Origin: Kalmusia sp. IMI 367209
Lineage: Eukaryota > Ascomycota > Dothideomycetes > Pleosporales > Didymosphaeriaceae
Reading direction: 5' to 3'
Length of the DNA stretch: 64,000 nucleotides
NCBI GenBank assembly: GCA_027946365.1
Contig: JAPEUQ010000012.1
Span: 124,001 to 188,000 of the forward strand
Shown here in pieces: positions 13,217 to 24,764 of this stretch. A program made the translations under genes and the position numbers. The notes under the pieces were generated by a model. The model was not told where the DNA came from. It saw nothing but the letters and a program-made list of their open reading frames with translations, and made no database searches. Position 1 is the first letter of the stretch. Every line of letters starts with the position of its first letter.

Positions 13217-14569
13217 ATGGTAAAGAATGGAAAAGAAGAAGACTTTTGCGTAGTCATCGTTGGAGCTGGATTAGGGGGCGCATCGTGCGCTATTGCCTGC
13301 GCAAGGCAAGGGATGATCGTGTCGCTTTTCGACCAGGTCCCCGAGTTCTTTCCACTGGGTGACTCGGTTGGATTCGGATCTAATACATCCAAGCTTTTCA
13401 AGCGATGGGGACTTTATGATGATCTGTGGGCCATTTCATCACGTGCAGAAGAGTCGGTAATGAGAAATTACGACGGCACGGTCATAACTCGTGATCCAAC
13501 GCTCGGTCAGGCCGAAGAGCGATACGGTCACAAAGGTCTCATTGGCCATCGCGGCAATTATCACGCTATTTTCATTGACCACTGCCGCAAGAATGGTGTC
13601 AATGTGCGCATGGGAGAACGGATTGATAAGTACGACGTGAATAAGCCCAGCATATTCCTACAGTCGGGAGAGGAGATCATGGCAGATGCGGTGATTGCTG
13701 GCGATGGTGTTAAGAGTACGGGAAGAACGCAGGTCTTGGGCTTTGAAGATGCTCCTATTCACAGTGGTTATGCTGTATGGCGAGCATACTCGAATGCTGC
13801 TATGTTCAAGCATGACCCTTTAGTGTCCCCACTTCTCGAAAAAGGTACGTTTCGGGCTAAACGTTCCTTCTCGATCGACGCTGTGCTAACAGAAGTTGCA
13901 GATACAACTCAGTTATGGATTGGCCCGGACCTACACGGCTTTGTGACTGTCCTACGCGATGCGACTGAGATCAATGCCGTTCTGACTCACAAGGATGATG
14001 CTGACATATCAGAGGGCTGGAATGTCCCCGCAGTACGGGAAGATATTCTCGCATCAATCGAAGGCTGGGATCCAGTCTTCAAACGAGTGTGGGAAAAGAT
14101 AGAGAACATAATTGACTGGAAGCTTGTCTACAGGCCATGCCTAGATAAATGGGTGTCAGACAGTGGACTAATTGCCATCATGGGCGACGCCGCTCATCCA
14201 TTTCTTCCTACCTCAACACAAGGTGCCAGCCAGGCTGTCGAGGACGGCGCGACTATTGCACTTTGTCTTGCGAAAGCAGGAAAAGGTAATGTGCCACTTG
14301 GTTTGAATACATACTTTGCTATACGGTACGAGTATGTGAAGTGTGCACAGCAGGTTGGTATCAGTCAGCGGGACAAGTGGCATAATCTACACGATAAGGA
14401 GACAATGAAGATGACCAAAGAGCTGGACACGTCAAAGGGAATACTTGACAGCTACCACCTTTGGGTACATGATGCGGAACAGACCGTGGGAGACAAGTGG
14501 CAGGAAGTGTCAGGGCGGGTCCGTGAGCAGATGGAGCATGGCAATTCGCAAGCGCCGGGTCAACTATAA
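13217..14569 (+). CDS. FAD-dependent aromatic monooxygenase (salicylate hydroxylase-like)
   Basis: A single exon encodes 450 residues, the usual length for group A flavoprotein hydroxylases. It has the N-terminal Rossmann FAD motif VIVGAGLGGASCAIACARQG (residues about 13-32), the middle DG-type motif (AVIAGDGVKS, about 158-167) and the second FAD motif GDAAHPFLPTSTQGASQAVE (about 322-341). Enzymes of this family use NAD(P)H and O2 to hydroxylate aromatic or polyketide rings; the substrate cannot be read from the sequence. The gene is convergent with the O-methyltransferase gene, with 166 bases between the ends. Together with the following dehydrogenase and transporters it suggests an oxidation-methylation pathway for a small aromatic molecule. 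Confidence 0.92.
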   Translation: MVKNGKEEDFCVVIVGAGLGGASCAIACARQGMIVSLFDQVPEFFPLGDSVGFGSNTSKLFKRWGLYDDLWAISSRAEESVMRNYDGTVITRDPTLGQAEERYGHKGLIGHRGNYHAIFIDHCRKNGVNVRMGERIDKYDVNKPSIFLQSGEEIMADAVIAGDGVKSTGRTQVLGFEDAPIHSGYAVWRAYSNAAMFKHDPLVSPLLEKGTFRAKRSFSIDAVLTEVADTTQLWIGPDLHGFVTVLRDATEINAVLTHKDDADISEGWNVPAVREDILASIEGWDPVFKRVWEKIENIIDWKLVYRPCLDKWVSDSGLIAIMGDAAHPFLPTSTQGASQAVEDGATIALCLAKAGKGNVPLGLNTYFAIRYEYVKCAQQVGISQRDKWHNLHDKETMKMTKELDTSKGILDSYHLWVHDAEQTVGDKWQEVSGRVREQMEHGNSQAPGQL

Positions 14570-14735
14570 TCACGGCCAGCTGGAATTGATGGAGGCTCAT
14601 CACTAATCACAAACTCCAAATACGTGGAAATATTTTAGTAGGAAGACGAAATTGGCTTGCGATAATGTGCTAGCACAATACAACGTGCAGAATATCTGAG
14701 CTTGGATACAACATCATTCCATTGCGACTAGACTT

Positions 14736-16369
14736 CTAGGAAGGCACACACTCTATCATTACCGTAAAAGTCCGAAAGCGGAATAATTTATCAATCCTTA
14801 ACCCTGCTTCATTCAAGATACACTCATACTCCCGATACGATCTCTCTTTTTCCTCCAAATAAGGAGAACGTACTCCAGGTCATAACGTTGGCTATACTTG
14901 CTAGCGCCGACTGAGTGGTAGGAATGTGTTGTGAAGGCGTTATAGTAGATGCACTGGGAATGATCGTTGGGCTAGAGTTTAACACTTCGTTGATGATCAT
15001 TTTAGACCCCGGGTATCTTCCGCATCGCGTTCACGAGATGCTTTAAAATTGTGCTTGCCTGGTGATCATCGTATTCGTGTCTGTGCGGGTAAAGTCAGTT
15101 CTGGCTAAGTTTTGGGCCGTGATGAGCGGATTTACAGGACTCCCCTCAGGTACCATATATTCCCGTCGCTAACATTTGGCTCGAAGTAGTCTTGCACGAC
15201 GAAAGATATATTTCCGTCATCAACTCGGTGTCGCAAGTCATCGGGATAGTTCTATAAGGGGCTTTTTTTTAGCAGCATATCCTTCGAAATAACAAAAACT
15301 ACACGAACCTTGTGAAGTGTGTCAATTACCGGTCCCAAGTCTTGATAGACCCATGTGAGTTCAGGATATTTCCTCATGATGTCCATCCCACTATCTCCCG
15401 TACCAGCACCAATATCTATCACTTTCACTTTTCCGAGTTCCTGCCACGGGTAGTCTTCTAGTAATGATACTCTTGTCAATTTCTGCGCGATGCGTCAGTC
15501 AAAGTGGGTGTATCCCAGTTGATTCAATTAAACACACGTTCAACCAGCCAACAATACCCTCACTTCCGAGCGTAACCATAGCCGCGTTTTCTGGGTCGCC
15601 CATATATTCTGCGAAGGTCTGGCCCTCCTTCGAGACCATTTTAGTGAATGGTGCTTGGGTATCGGCAAAAGAATCTTTCGTCTCCGGGCTTATGATATCC
15701 TTTGGTATCCCAACCGCACAGGTCATACCTATGTCGGTACTGAAATTTGATTTGTTACACTTTGATTCTTCACTAATAGCCTGACTTGAGAGGAAAGGAC
15801 GCATTTGACATACATGAATGATAAGAAAGATCGCGCCCCGAGCGACGAAAGCGCAATGCTATGTCTCGTATTTTTAAACACATCGTGCGACGTTTCCTGG
15901 AACACAAACTCCCCTGTCAACGTACGCAAGACCCTGCCTGATGTTCTCAACACGCGAGCTGCGTGCTATTTCCATAATGCTTATGCTTACCTAACTTATG
16001 CTCGTTCACGCCAACTTTCTGCGCCAGCTGCCCTAGGTTCGCTTCCCCGCCAAACGATTCAATTTCGCCAGAAACATTGGTGAGTACAGCCACGTTCAAG
16101 GCAGCAACCTTGTAATGTGCAGTTGCTAGTTCGACTAATTTGAATCGAGTTGGTGTGATAAGCGCATCAAGTGCATTCAGATCCACGCGAACCTTTTCGA
16201 CTAGCTCGAAGATATCTTGCGAAGGGAGAGTGTCTGGGTCATCAAAGGGTTGGTACGGACGTGCTTCGAGGAGGTGGGGTAAGCTATGCGTGGGATCTTC
16301 TGCTAGGACATCTTCTAGTTGCTGCAGCTTGTCGTTCAATGCTGTTCTCAGAACTGAGAGGTACGACAT
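14736..16369 (-). CDS. SAM-dependent O-methyltransferase, reading frame broken by two +1 indels
   Basis: Six exons can be traced: 16369-15991, 15958-15814, 15739-15538, 15482-15309, 15251-15136 and 15080-14736. Together they give about 452 residues once two single extra bases are ignored. Signatures are an N-terminal helical dimerisation region, the SAM motif VIDIGAGTGDSG, a catalytic-His region RGVLHEYDDHQ, MIINEVL, and a C-terminal TFTVMIECVPS, all in the order of plant-type (Methyltransf_2) fungal O-methyltransferases. The start was chosen at MSYLSVLRTALND; an in-frame Met lies 15 codons upstream (16414). The frame shifts at a C4G3/G4 junction (15007-15013) and at a T5 run on the plus strand (14847-14851). 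The first intron, 32 bases, is unusually short. The gene transfers a methyl group to a hydroxyl of a small molecule, plausibly the product of the neighbouring monooxygenase. It could be a young pseudogene or intact with assembly errors. Confidence 0.85.
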
Positions 16370-16736
16370 GCTGGATGGAAATTCAACGAGAAGGACGGGA
16401 TGTAAAGTCACCAAACGTTATTACCGTTATGAAGTTGTGTCTCGATGTGCACGTGATGTAAGTTTTCAGGTCAGTGTGGGGAAGAAGGCTATGGCGGGGA
16501 AGCTGAAGGATGTCTCCACATGCCAATATATTTCATGCATCCGCAATAGCAACGCAGCGAAATGGTCGAACCCCACCTTCATTCCTGATTTGGAAAACGG
16601 TGATTGTGGCATCTCCAAGACAGAGATTGTCAAAGCGCGAAGCTTGCGCTAAATGGAGGCTAATCCTTGCGTTTCCTTTCCTCAGCGCGATGACCTAAAA
16701 GGTTGCAAATCCGATTAGGGTTTAACGAATTCGCAG
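16370..16736. promoter_or_regulatory. Shared divergent promoter region
   Basis: This 367-base gap separates the outward-reading O-methyltransferase (minus) and alcohol dehydrogenase (plus) genes. Head-to-head arrangement makes joint regulation plausible. I could not identify a specific transcription-factor site. Confidence 0.5.
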
Positions 16737-17897
16737 ATGGACGCCCGTATAACACTTCCAACAACTAGCGCAATGAACAAGTCTGAGCTACCCACCACTA
16801 TGAAAGCCTGGCTCCTAGAGCAGTTCAACACCCCGTACCGACTGCGAGAGCAACCAGTCCCTGAGATCGCAGATCTAAACGACCTTCTCATCCGCGTGGA
16901 AGCGTGCTCATACTGCCATACCGACGCTGTAGTAGCATCAGGGACAGTTATCCAACCGCCACTACCCCACGTTGGTTGCCACGAATATGCAGGAACAATT
17001 GTCGGTCTTCCTATCGGAACAGAAGAGTGCAATGGATATAAGCTAGGGGATCGCATTGCTGTATCTGGTCGAGGCAACCACGTATGCGGCAAATGTCGCG
17101 AGTGCCAGAGTCCGTCTGGGCCGCTCCCCGATGATACGGGTTTTTCAGTTTTTTGTACGTTGTCTGGCGCGGGATTGGGCGTGGACAGGCCGGGTGGATT
17201 CCGTGAATATGCTGTTGTGGACTCACGGCAGGTTGCACGCATTCCGCAGGGGTTGGCAGCAGTGGAAGTCGCGCCACTCATGTGCGCAGGTCTGACTGTG
17301 TATGCAGCATTGAAAAAGTGTGAGCTAGGTCCCGGAGCTAGAGTTGGAATTATGGGTTGCGGTGGCGGCTTAGGACACTTGGGGTTGCAATTTGCGACAA
17401 AGATGGGGTTTCGGACGGCGGGCATTGATGTGGCACCACGAGCGCTGAACCTGGCTCGTGAATTAGGGACAGGAGCTATGATTATTGATGCAACCAAAGA
17501 AAAGGCAAAGGATGTACGTCAGAAGATGGGCAAGGAGGATGGATGGTCGCTGCCTTCTGAAATGGGCTTGGATGCGGTGCTGATTCTGCCCGAATCACAA
17601 GAGGGGTTTGATTACGGTATGGACCTGGTCCGGGATGGTGGTAGAGCAGTCTTACTGTCCTTCCCGCCGGATGGTTTTCGTATTTCGGCGGCAGATTTAG
17701 TATTCCGGCGGATTCGACTTGAGGGCAGCCTCATAGGCTCAAACAGAGCTATGAGAAGTATGTTCGATTTTTGCGTGGAGCATGGCGTCCGCGCGAAGAT
17801 CAAACAGTACGAATTCGATCACTTGAACGAGCTCGTAGAGGAGTACCGTTCGGGGATACCAGGCAAATTGGTCTTGAAACTGTCTAAGGGCCAGTGA
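16737..17897 (+). CDS. Zinc-dependent alcohol dehydrogenase (MDR family)
   Basis: A single exon encodes 386 residues. The catalytic zinc site is visible (CSYCHTD near residue 58-64, then GCHEYAG near 81-87). A structural-zinc-like cluster CGKCREC follows at about 112-118, but the fourth cysteine is further away than usual (the C of FSVFC, 15 residues on). The nucleotide-binding glycine motif is GIMGCGGGLGHLGL (about 203-216). These enzymes interconvert alcohols and aldehydes with NAD(P). The true start may be the Met of MNKSEL (residue 13) or MKAWLLEQ (22); the latter fits the family's usual N-terminus. The gene is divergent from the O-methyltransferase and convergent with the sugar-type MFS gene. 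Confidence 0.92.
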   Translation: MDARITLPTTSAMNKSELPTTMKAWLLEQFNTPYRLREQPVPEIADLNDLLIRVEACSYCHTDAVVASGTVIQPPLPHVGCHEYAGTIVGLPIGTEECNGYKLGDRIAVSGRGNHVCGKCRECQSPSGPLPDDTGFSVFCTLSGAGLGVDRPGGFREYAVVDSRQVARIPQGLAAVEVAPLMCAGLTVYAALKKCELGPGARVGIMGCGGGLGHLGLQFATKMGFRTAGIDVAPRALNLARELGTGAMIIDATKEKAKDVRQKMGKEDGWSLPSEMGLDAVLILPESQEGFDYGMDLVRDGGRAVLLSFPPDGFRISAADLVFRRIRLEGSLIGSNRAMRSMFDFCVEHGVRAKIKQYEFDHLNELVEEYRSGIPGKLVLKLSKGQ

Positions 17898-18079
17898 TAA
17901 GGATGGCTTTACGGCGTCGAGACAGTGGCATTGCTTTAGCAGTTTTCTTGTACAAGATTGAAGTCACAATATTGAAGATCTGAGGTGTGGATATGAGCAT
18001 ACAGATAGAGTGCAATATGCCACCATTTCTTCAATTCTGCAATAGGTGGCTTAAATTGTCAAAAACATCCAGCATTGCA

Positions 18080-19672
18080 CTACTTTAAAATCTCTAACCG
18101 TGAGCTTATCGTAGCCACGCACTGATACTCAGGGAATTTGCGGATCGGAACTTTCTCGTGGTAACACTCGTCAATCTCTTCAAGAGTGCGCTTGTTGGTT
18201 TCGGGGACGACAAAAAATGTAAAAGCGACGATGAGGAGATTGGTGGCGAACCAGATATAGCCGTACTGGGCTCCCCAGTTCAGCGCGGTTGGATTGATGA
18301 AATAAGGGATGGTAAAGGTGATGCACCACCCGAACAAGTACGTCACAGATGATGAGAATCCCAGTGTATGTCCACGAAGCCGCTGAGATGGGACCTCGCC
18401 GGCAACTTGCCATGAGAAGGGTGAGGTCGTGGCAGATGCTACGAAAAGATAGATGCTGCACGTGGCGATGATAACTCTTCCACTGAGCGGATCGACGCCT
18501 CGAATTGAGTACGAAACAGCGATGCCGAGCATGCACAGCGCTTGCAGAAGACCTCCCAGCATTAGAATGTACCGCTTTCCCACTTTCCCAGTGAACAGCG
18601 GCGTGGTCGTGACGCCCGCAAGACCAACGCAGGTGAGAATAACACCATTTCGAAAGGCATGCATATCTCCGGACAATTGAAAGAAGTAGATGCCATATTG
18701 AGTGACGAACGGGACACCGTTGGCGGCGGAGTACAGGGCAAGGCCCAAGGACGTCAGTGTGCGCTTTATAGAAATGCTGCGGAACATTTCCACGTAGCTG
18801 ACGTGTTTGGTGAGCTCCTTGTGCAATTCAATCGCATGTTGGATTTCAGCGAGTTCTTTCGCAAGCTGAAGGTCCGCGTAAGCGGTGTCTCGCAGCCTGC
18901 GAAGGGCTCTCTTGGCTGCCTCGCTCTTGCCACTTGAGACAAGATGTCGGGGCGTTTCAGGAAGGAAGAACAACGCTATTCCGAGAAGGACTGGAATAAC
19001 GTAAAGTAGACCTAAAGGAATGCGGTAAGACGAACGGTCGTGCCTTGAGGCCGTGGCGTTATTGACAACTGTCCCGATCAACGCACCCATGCTAATCCAG
19101 AACTGCCACATGCTATAACTCATCGATCGGAGATTCGATGGAGTTGTCTCTTGAATGTACAATTGCGCACAGACAAGAAGTAAACCATTGGCGAAGCCGA
19201 GAGTGATGCGACCAACGTACAATGCACCAAGGTTGGTCACAGAAATCTGTACTGTCACACTGAGCACCATCAACAGCAGGCCCACCCAAAGGCCTCCTTT
19301 TCGACCAATCTTATTGCTTAGTGAACCAGCCCAAAAAGTAGAAACAAACATGCCGGCGGACACCAGACTTGAAATGAGTTGTTGCACCGTGGTGGAAATG
19401 CCGTAGCCGCCAGGCAGAGAAGGGTTTTCATAGCCGAAATCCTTTAAGAAACCTGGCATTGCTTGGAAGCCATTGACCATGCCTTGATCTAAGCCATATT
19501 CGAAGGTAGCCATGTTGATGATGAGGCATATTACAAGGCCTTTCAAGTTGTCTCTCCATGATTCCCGAGTGATTTCAAGATGGATCGTGGAAGTAGCGTT
19601 GGCACTGTTGGAGGCGGGCACGTCGACATTCTCGAGATGAACCCTGTCAGATGTTTTCTCTGTCCCTGACAT
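18080..19672 (-). CDS. MFS sugar/polyol transporter
   Basis: A single exon encodes 530 residues with about twelve membrane segments. Sugar-porter signatures are present: FEYGLDQGMVNGFQAMPGF after helix 1, NKIGRKGG between helices 2 and 3, PETPRHL after helix 6 and VPETNKRTLEEIDE at the start of the C-terminal tail. The overall pattern resembles fungal maltose/hexose and quinate-type permeases of the plasma membrane. The gene lies between the alcohol dehydrogenase (convergent, 182 bases apart) and an anion:cation symporter (divergent), so it may feed or clear the pathway's small molecule. Substrate not determinable. Confidence 0.92.
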   Translation of the reverse strand: MSGTEKTSDRVHLENVDVPASNSANATSTIHLEITRESWRDNLKGLVICLIINMATFEYGLDQGMVNGFQAMPGFLKDFGYENPSLPGGYGISTTVQQLISSLVSAGMFVSTFWAGSLSNKIGRKGGLWVGLLLMVLSVTVQISVTNLGALYVGRITLGFANGLLLVCAQLYIQETTPSNLRSMSYSMWQFWISMGALIGTVVNNATASRHDRSSYRIPLGLLYVIPVLLGIALFFLPETPRHLVSSGKSEAAKRALRRLRDTAYADLQLAKELAEIQHAIELHKELTKHVSYVEMFRSISIKRTLTSLGLALYSAANGVPFVTQYGIYFFQLSGDMHAFRNGVILTCVGLAGVTTTPLFTGKVGKRYILMLGGLLQALCMLGIAVSYSIRGVDPLSGRVIIATCSIYLFVASATTSPFSWQVAGEVPSQRLRGHTLGFSSSVTYLFGWCITFTIPYFINPTALNWGAQYGYIWFATNLLIVAFTFFVVPETNKRTLEEIDECYHEKVPIRKFPEYQCVATISSRLEILK

Positions 19673-20657
19673 TCTAAACGGTTGACTCGGAGATCAGGTG
19701 TAGGAGCAACGGGCAAGTGACAGCATTCGGTCGTTGTGAGCTACAAATATAGCCCTTGTACCCGCGGAGTAACTTGATTTATGGACAAGGGCGGTGATCT
19801 GAGCTAAGTAGAGAGCTGCAGTTTCGTATGTAGGCTTCCCCGCTCCCCACATCTCAAAATAGGCCAGCCTCACATTGGAAAGTCCTTCGTGTGAGGTTCC
19901 CCACATTCTGGGGACCCAAGTCCACTTGATATTAGCACCCAGGTATTATTAATGTGATCTTATCATATTTCGCCGTCTCTTGAACGATTTTCTTACTAGC
20001 TAATCTAAATAATTGAGGGTCAAGATGTTGACCCTCCAAGACTAATATTCTAGAATTATCTGGAAATTTGTATCAAGAACTTGCGCATCGTCTCTGCCAC
20101 TAGGACCACGTCTATATACCGACAATCGCAAGCTGCATTGTAGCAAAACAACGGCGACTTTGACCTCGGGTCCTATGAACTCCTTTCCTCGGCTTTGTTT
20201 CGTCTCTGGCAGGTGGAAATTGGACAACCTTTTCAAACCCATTGCTCATCTTATAGGACCTCTAGAGCTTGCTCACCCCCATTTTCTGAACTTAGGAAGA
20301 AATTTGCACCATTTCACTTTCGCTAGCGACGAACATGTTGGCATCGGCGACTTTTATGTAGCGTGCACGGACAAGGGACGATGCCTAATTTGGTAAGATG
20401 CCTCGGCATCGCGAAACTCTCGTCCGGATCACGTCCATACCGCCACGTCCTCCCTCGTCTCACTTCATGCTGGATAATACAAACATACATACTTTATCCC
20501 CACATAACTGTTTCCAATACAGCAGATCGGAATTCTGGGATTACGATATGTGTGCCGGTGACCTTCGGTAAGCTGCGGAAAGACAATCTCGAATCGACCT
20601 ACCAAATCCGACCGGAGAGGGATCACGGCTAGCCAGAGGTCGTGTATAAACGTTAGT
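19673..20657. other. Divergent intergenic region between two MFS genes
   Basis: Nearly 1 kb separates two transporter genes transcribed away from each other. Small open frames here show no family resemblance. It probably holds both promoters; a palindrome-rich TCCAAGACT/AGTCTTGG-like site was not confirmed. Confidence 0.5.
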
Positions 20658-22259
20658 ATGCCTCCCCTGCTCGATGAAACCGAGCCATTACTTGGTCATG
20701 AAGATGTCCGGATCACGAAACCTAAGCCGGCTCTATCCAACCTAAGGATCGTCATCTGGGGCCCGCCATCGACAGAAACCTCCCTGGTGACGAAGCTCGA
20801 CCTCACCATCCTACCCTATTTCTCACTCATATGGTTCCTTTTTGGTGTGAATAGGTCCAGCTACAGCCATGCCTACATCAGCGGCATGAAAGAAGACCTC
20901 CACTTCCGCGGCAACGACTTCAACCTCATGACAACAATTTATATGGTCTTTTACGCGGTGTTCCAGATTCCGTCGACCTCTATCCTTACTCTAGCACGGC
21001 CAAAGTACGTGTTTGTCGCGGCAAACGTGGCGTGGAGTGTACTGACATTGCTCACATTTCGTATGCAGCACGTGCACCAGCTGTTTGTGCTGAATGGCTT
21101 TGAGGGTGCATTTTCGGCCGTGGCATACGTGGGCGCGCATTTCATATATGGTAGCTGGTATAAGAGGTCGGAGTTGAGTACTAGAGCGGCTATCTTCTGC
21201 TGCTTTGGACATTTGGGAAGCATTGCGGGTGGGTGGATCCAGGCGGCACTAATATCTGCGCTTGATGGGAAGGGTGGGTTGCCGGCTTGGCGGTGGGTAT
21301 TCGTGGTGGTGTCGCTGATCACGATACCTGTCGCTGCATTGGGTGAGTAGCATCCTGTTGTTTTGATCCGAGCTTGACTAATTGAAAGGGAAGGGTGGGT
21401 TGTAATTCCAAATCTGCCTGTACACAAAAGCGCGTGGTATCTCTCGGATGAGGAGAAAGATGTCGCTGTCACTCGACTCGGAACATATAAGCAAGCTAGC
21501 TGGGACCTGACGGTCTTCCGACGCGTACTGCTCAGCTGGCAATTCTGGTTGCTCCCTATGATCTTCATGCGTAAGGCGGCCCTTCTCTGCATATATCTGG
21601 AAGACCCGAAGCTGACATTTCCAACAGTTTATTCCCTCTGCATACAAGCATGCGGAAACAACGTCATGCCCCTCTGGATGGCGTCGCGCGGCTACACCAT
21701 CATTCAACAAAATACCTATCCCACCGCGATCTACATATTTGCCATCATCGGCACCATCACCTATTCCGTCATCTCGGACAAACTACAATCACGCTGGCAG
21801 CCCTCGCTCGGTATAGGCCTTACCTTCATCATTGGCAGCGCAATTCTGGTTGCTGATCCGGCCGCCGACTGGGCACACTTCTTCGCTTTCTACCTGCTCG
21901 GTACGACATACGCGCCACAGGCTGTGTGGTACTCGTGGATGGCGGATGTTACAGCACATGATGTGCAGTTGAGGGCGATTACGACTGGGTTCATGAACAG
22001 TTTTGATTTCGCGTTTGTGACGTGGTGGCCACTAGTTTTCTATCCTGTTACGGATGCACCGCATTACGAGAAGGGCTATGCGGCTAGTTTAATTACAGGG
22101 GCACTAGTTGTGCCATTTGTTGGGTTGATCGCGTGGCTTGAGAAGAGGGATCGGGATGCTGGGGCCATTGGGATGGTATGTGAGAACAGAGATGGCGATA
22201 GGGAGGTGGCGAGCGAGGATTTAAATGGAGGATTAGTCAACGTTCCGCAGATACAGTGA
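20658..22259 (+). CDS. MFS anion:cation symporter (allantoate/pantothenate type)
   Basis: Three exons (20658-21342, 21394-21570 and 21628-22259) give 497 residues. The two introns are 51 and 57 bases; the first uses an AAG acceptor, the second CAG. The protein begins MPPLLDETEPLLGHED and has the ACS-family features WFLFGVNRSSYSHAYISGM after helix 1, FRGNDFNLMTTIYMVFY, IYGSWYKRSE in the central part and QACGNNVMPLWMASRG in helix 7. The C-terminal tail is charged. Yeast relatives such as Dal5, Tna1 and Fen2 take up carboxylate vitamins or ureides with protons at the plasma membrane. A role in moving an acidic metabolite of the neighbouring oxidoreductase genes is plausible but not shown. Confidence 0.9.
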
Positions 22260-22481
22260 GACTGGACTAGTATACGTGTCAGGGAGTTTTACTAGTCACT
22301 ACGGTAATAAAGATACGTCAGTCACTCTGATATATACTCATTGTCTACCACTGCCTGGGTGTAGTCTCGTAATATCCATCTGGAGAAAAATGCGTCGTCT
22401 CAGTACGAAGGACATGTATATTTATGCTTCCAAACCGCTTAGTATGTCGATGATGTTTCTTCAAGTAGTAGAATTAACCTT

Positions 22482-24223
22482 TCAAGATGATAGTCGCACC
22501 GCTTTGACAAGATAACTGCATATGAAGATAGAACCAAAGCATATCTGTCATTGTCAATTGGGCCTTAGGCAAAGAGCATGTCAAATACTTACGGCTGACG
22601 CGAAAAAGCAATAGCCTAAGAGATGCTCTTGTTCATCACGGAGAGCATAGAGTCTTGCCATGAGAGGGCCTCCCAATAATTCTCCAGCAATACCAAGCAT
22701 ACCACTAATAGAGAAAAATGCGCCGTGGTAGGCGTCTCCAACTATGTAGGAGCCAAGCGCCTGTAGTCCGGTCTCGAGCCCTTCACCAAGACCACAGATC
22801 GCTAAGCCTTGTGATTACGTTAGCTTGATATGTTATAACAAGAGCGACTACCATACCTAGGCAGAGTCCTACCATGCTTCGACTTCGCCATAGAACTATG
22901 AAGCCGATCACGAGGCTTCCAGCACTGCCTCGCATTACCCATATATCTTTAGAAGGTATCGTCAATCTGCGGAGCAGGAATGGTAGGAGTAAGGTGAGCA
23001 CGAACAAGGCGCCCACTTCTTGGAATGTTCCAAGCCAGAAAGTCTCGTAAAGCTTTTGGTGTAAGATCTCAGAGGCATGCTGTGGTGCGAATGGCAGACT
23101 GGCGAAACCGACTCTTTTAATGACAAAACATACGAACATTATACGGAGAACTTTATGATTGAATAGCCGTGACGATTTAAACCTACCCAGACCCACCTTA
23201 AGATTCACAAGCCAGCGCTGATAGAGGTTCCCGGGCGCAACGAGAAAGACCAGCGGCCTTGTCTCTTCAATTTCTTCATAATTCGAGAACGAGTCATCCG
23301 AGTCTGAAACGAACGGCTCCTCTACAGCTTTGTCTGTTAAGTGCGGTGACGTCTCAGGCGTGTGATATAGAAGAGCAAGCTTGAATGTGAATATTGCCAA
23401 CGCCACACCGAATGGAGCCCAAAGCTGGTAACGCAATAGCGCAGAGCTAACAGGATACCCTATGAGGCCAGCAAGCCCAGAAGCTGCGTGGAAGTAGGAC
23501 AAAAGCTGGGTCCTATATTCAAAGTCAATAGATGTTTTGGTCAAAAGTAAGATCCAAGTCACCTCTTATGCTCGACAACAGCATCGCATAAGCTCGCGTA
23601 TTGCATGGCTAATTCCGTCCTCGTACCACCGCCAAGCAGGAGAAACACCGACGACAGCCAGAAGAGTTCGACCGGGGCGTTATCTGTCACGAATCCTATG
23701 ATATATGAGCACTGAAATGAAGAATCGAGGAAAAGCTGGCGCACCTATGCATATGATCCATATCAAAGCTATGAGTTGGCCAAAATTTGATAACAGCATC
23801 ACAAAACGTCTACCATATGAATCTGAAAGCGCCCCGTAGTACCAAGCCGTAAGAAGACCTGAGACGATCTCTGTCAGTAATGTCCGCTCGCTTTGTTGGC
23901 TCGTGGTACAAACATGGCAGAGCATCAAACATCGCTCCGAAACCAAGAATGAACGCCGTTTTGTCCTGCACTAGCGGAGTCTTGCACTCTACTTCGCCAT
24001 TGCCAACGCCATCATCAACAACGCTTTTGCATATAGTGTGCTCTACAAGGCGAAGGAAAGGTAGTTCGAGAAGGGATTTAGTGAATTGGTTGCAGAACTT
24101 TAGAACAAATATGCAACAGAAGAAGAGCTTTGCGTTGAAGCGGGCATATTGGTGCGGGACATTCCGATCATCCGAGGCAAGGCCCGACTCGCTGCGATCT
24201 TCGAGAAGGGCTTCGTGTTCCAT
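22482..24223 (-). CDS. MFS transporter with acidic middle loop
   Basis: Six exons (24223-23914, 23858-23745, 23695-23563, 23512-22857, 22801-22593 and 22544-22482) give 494 residues in continuous phase with GT-AG introns of 48-55 bases. The protein begins MEHEALLEDRSESG. It has the motif around KTPLVQDKTAFILGFGAMFDALP, then TAWYYGALSDSYGRR, which is the classic MFS loop 2-3 signature. A long acidic loop (SDSDDSFSNYEEIEE) precedes the second half. The last exon is short (20 codons) and completes helix 12. The type with a Cys-containing first loop (HTICK...ECK) is common among Pezizomycotina efflux-like carriers of unknown substrate. It is on the same strand as the ABC transporter that follows and ends 222 bases from the anion symporter, convergent with it. 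Confidence 0.88.
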
Positions 24224-24764
24224 ACCCTAAGAGTAGATGTCGACGATAAGTTGTTGTTGTACCAGAATTATACGAGGCTGGACTACCTAGGTATGCAACA
24301 GATAGCCGTCGGCGCCTTATCGAACCCGCCAAGACGCCAAGAATTCTTCCGCCTTGTCATCACCCAGCCACTTCACCGCAACGCTGGTCCCTTACTACGT
24401 TAACATTGAAGCAACCGAGACATGTGCATTAGCACAAATTGACACATCAAATGGCAACATATTTATTTTCCCACGCTCACTAAATAGCTATAGCATTTAA
24501 CGATTAGTTCACAAAGCCGTCTTCGTTAACGCCGCCGCGATCCCGACACAAACGCATAGCACAGCTTCATAGAATATAGAAGTGCGGAGTTGGCTGAGGA
24601 ATCCAGCGGATATAGTTAGGCTTCCAATATCTGCCTTTGCGCTCGAGGCAAGATTTGAAGATACCCGTTGCGGGATGAGCCACATATGTCGTTTTCATCA
24701 TGAATCGCACCGGGTGCATCGTGATAATATCTCATTAAAATTAGCTACATTCTATTCGCTCCTG
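24224..24764. other. Intergenic, nothing recognised
   Basis: A 541-base gap lies between the MFS start and the ABC transporter stop. It should hold the MFS promoter and the ABC 3' untranslated region. No other structure was noticed. Confidence 0.6.

Noticed and set aside
16140..16652. 170-codon plus-strand open frame
   Set aside because: Antisense to the first exon of the O-methyltransferase and then intergenic; Ser/Arg-rich without homology signs.
16715..17497. 260-codon open frame on the minus strand
   Set aside because: It lies wholly against the alcohol dehydrogenase coding frame, is rich in Pro/Ser/Arg as antisense frames are, and has no family motif.
20951..21592. 213-codon open frame on the minus strand
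   Set aside because: Antisense to the anion:cation symporter gene across its intron, with no conserved motif.
23859..23913. Apparent frameshift in the MFS gene near its second exon
   Set aside because: A 55-base GT-AG intron with a TACTGAC branch site fully restores the MFS motif, so no break is needed.
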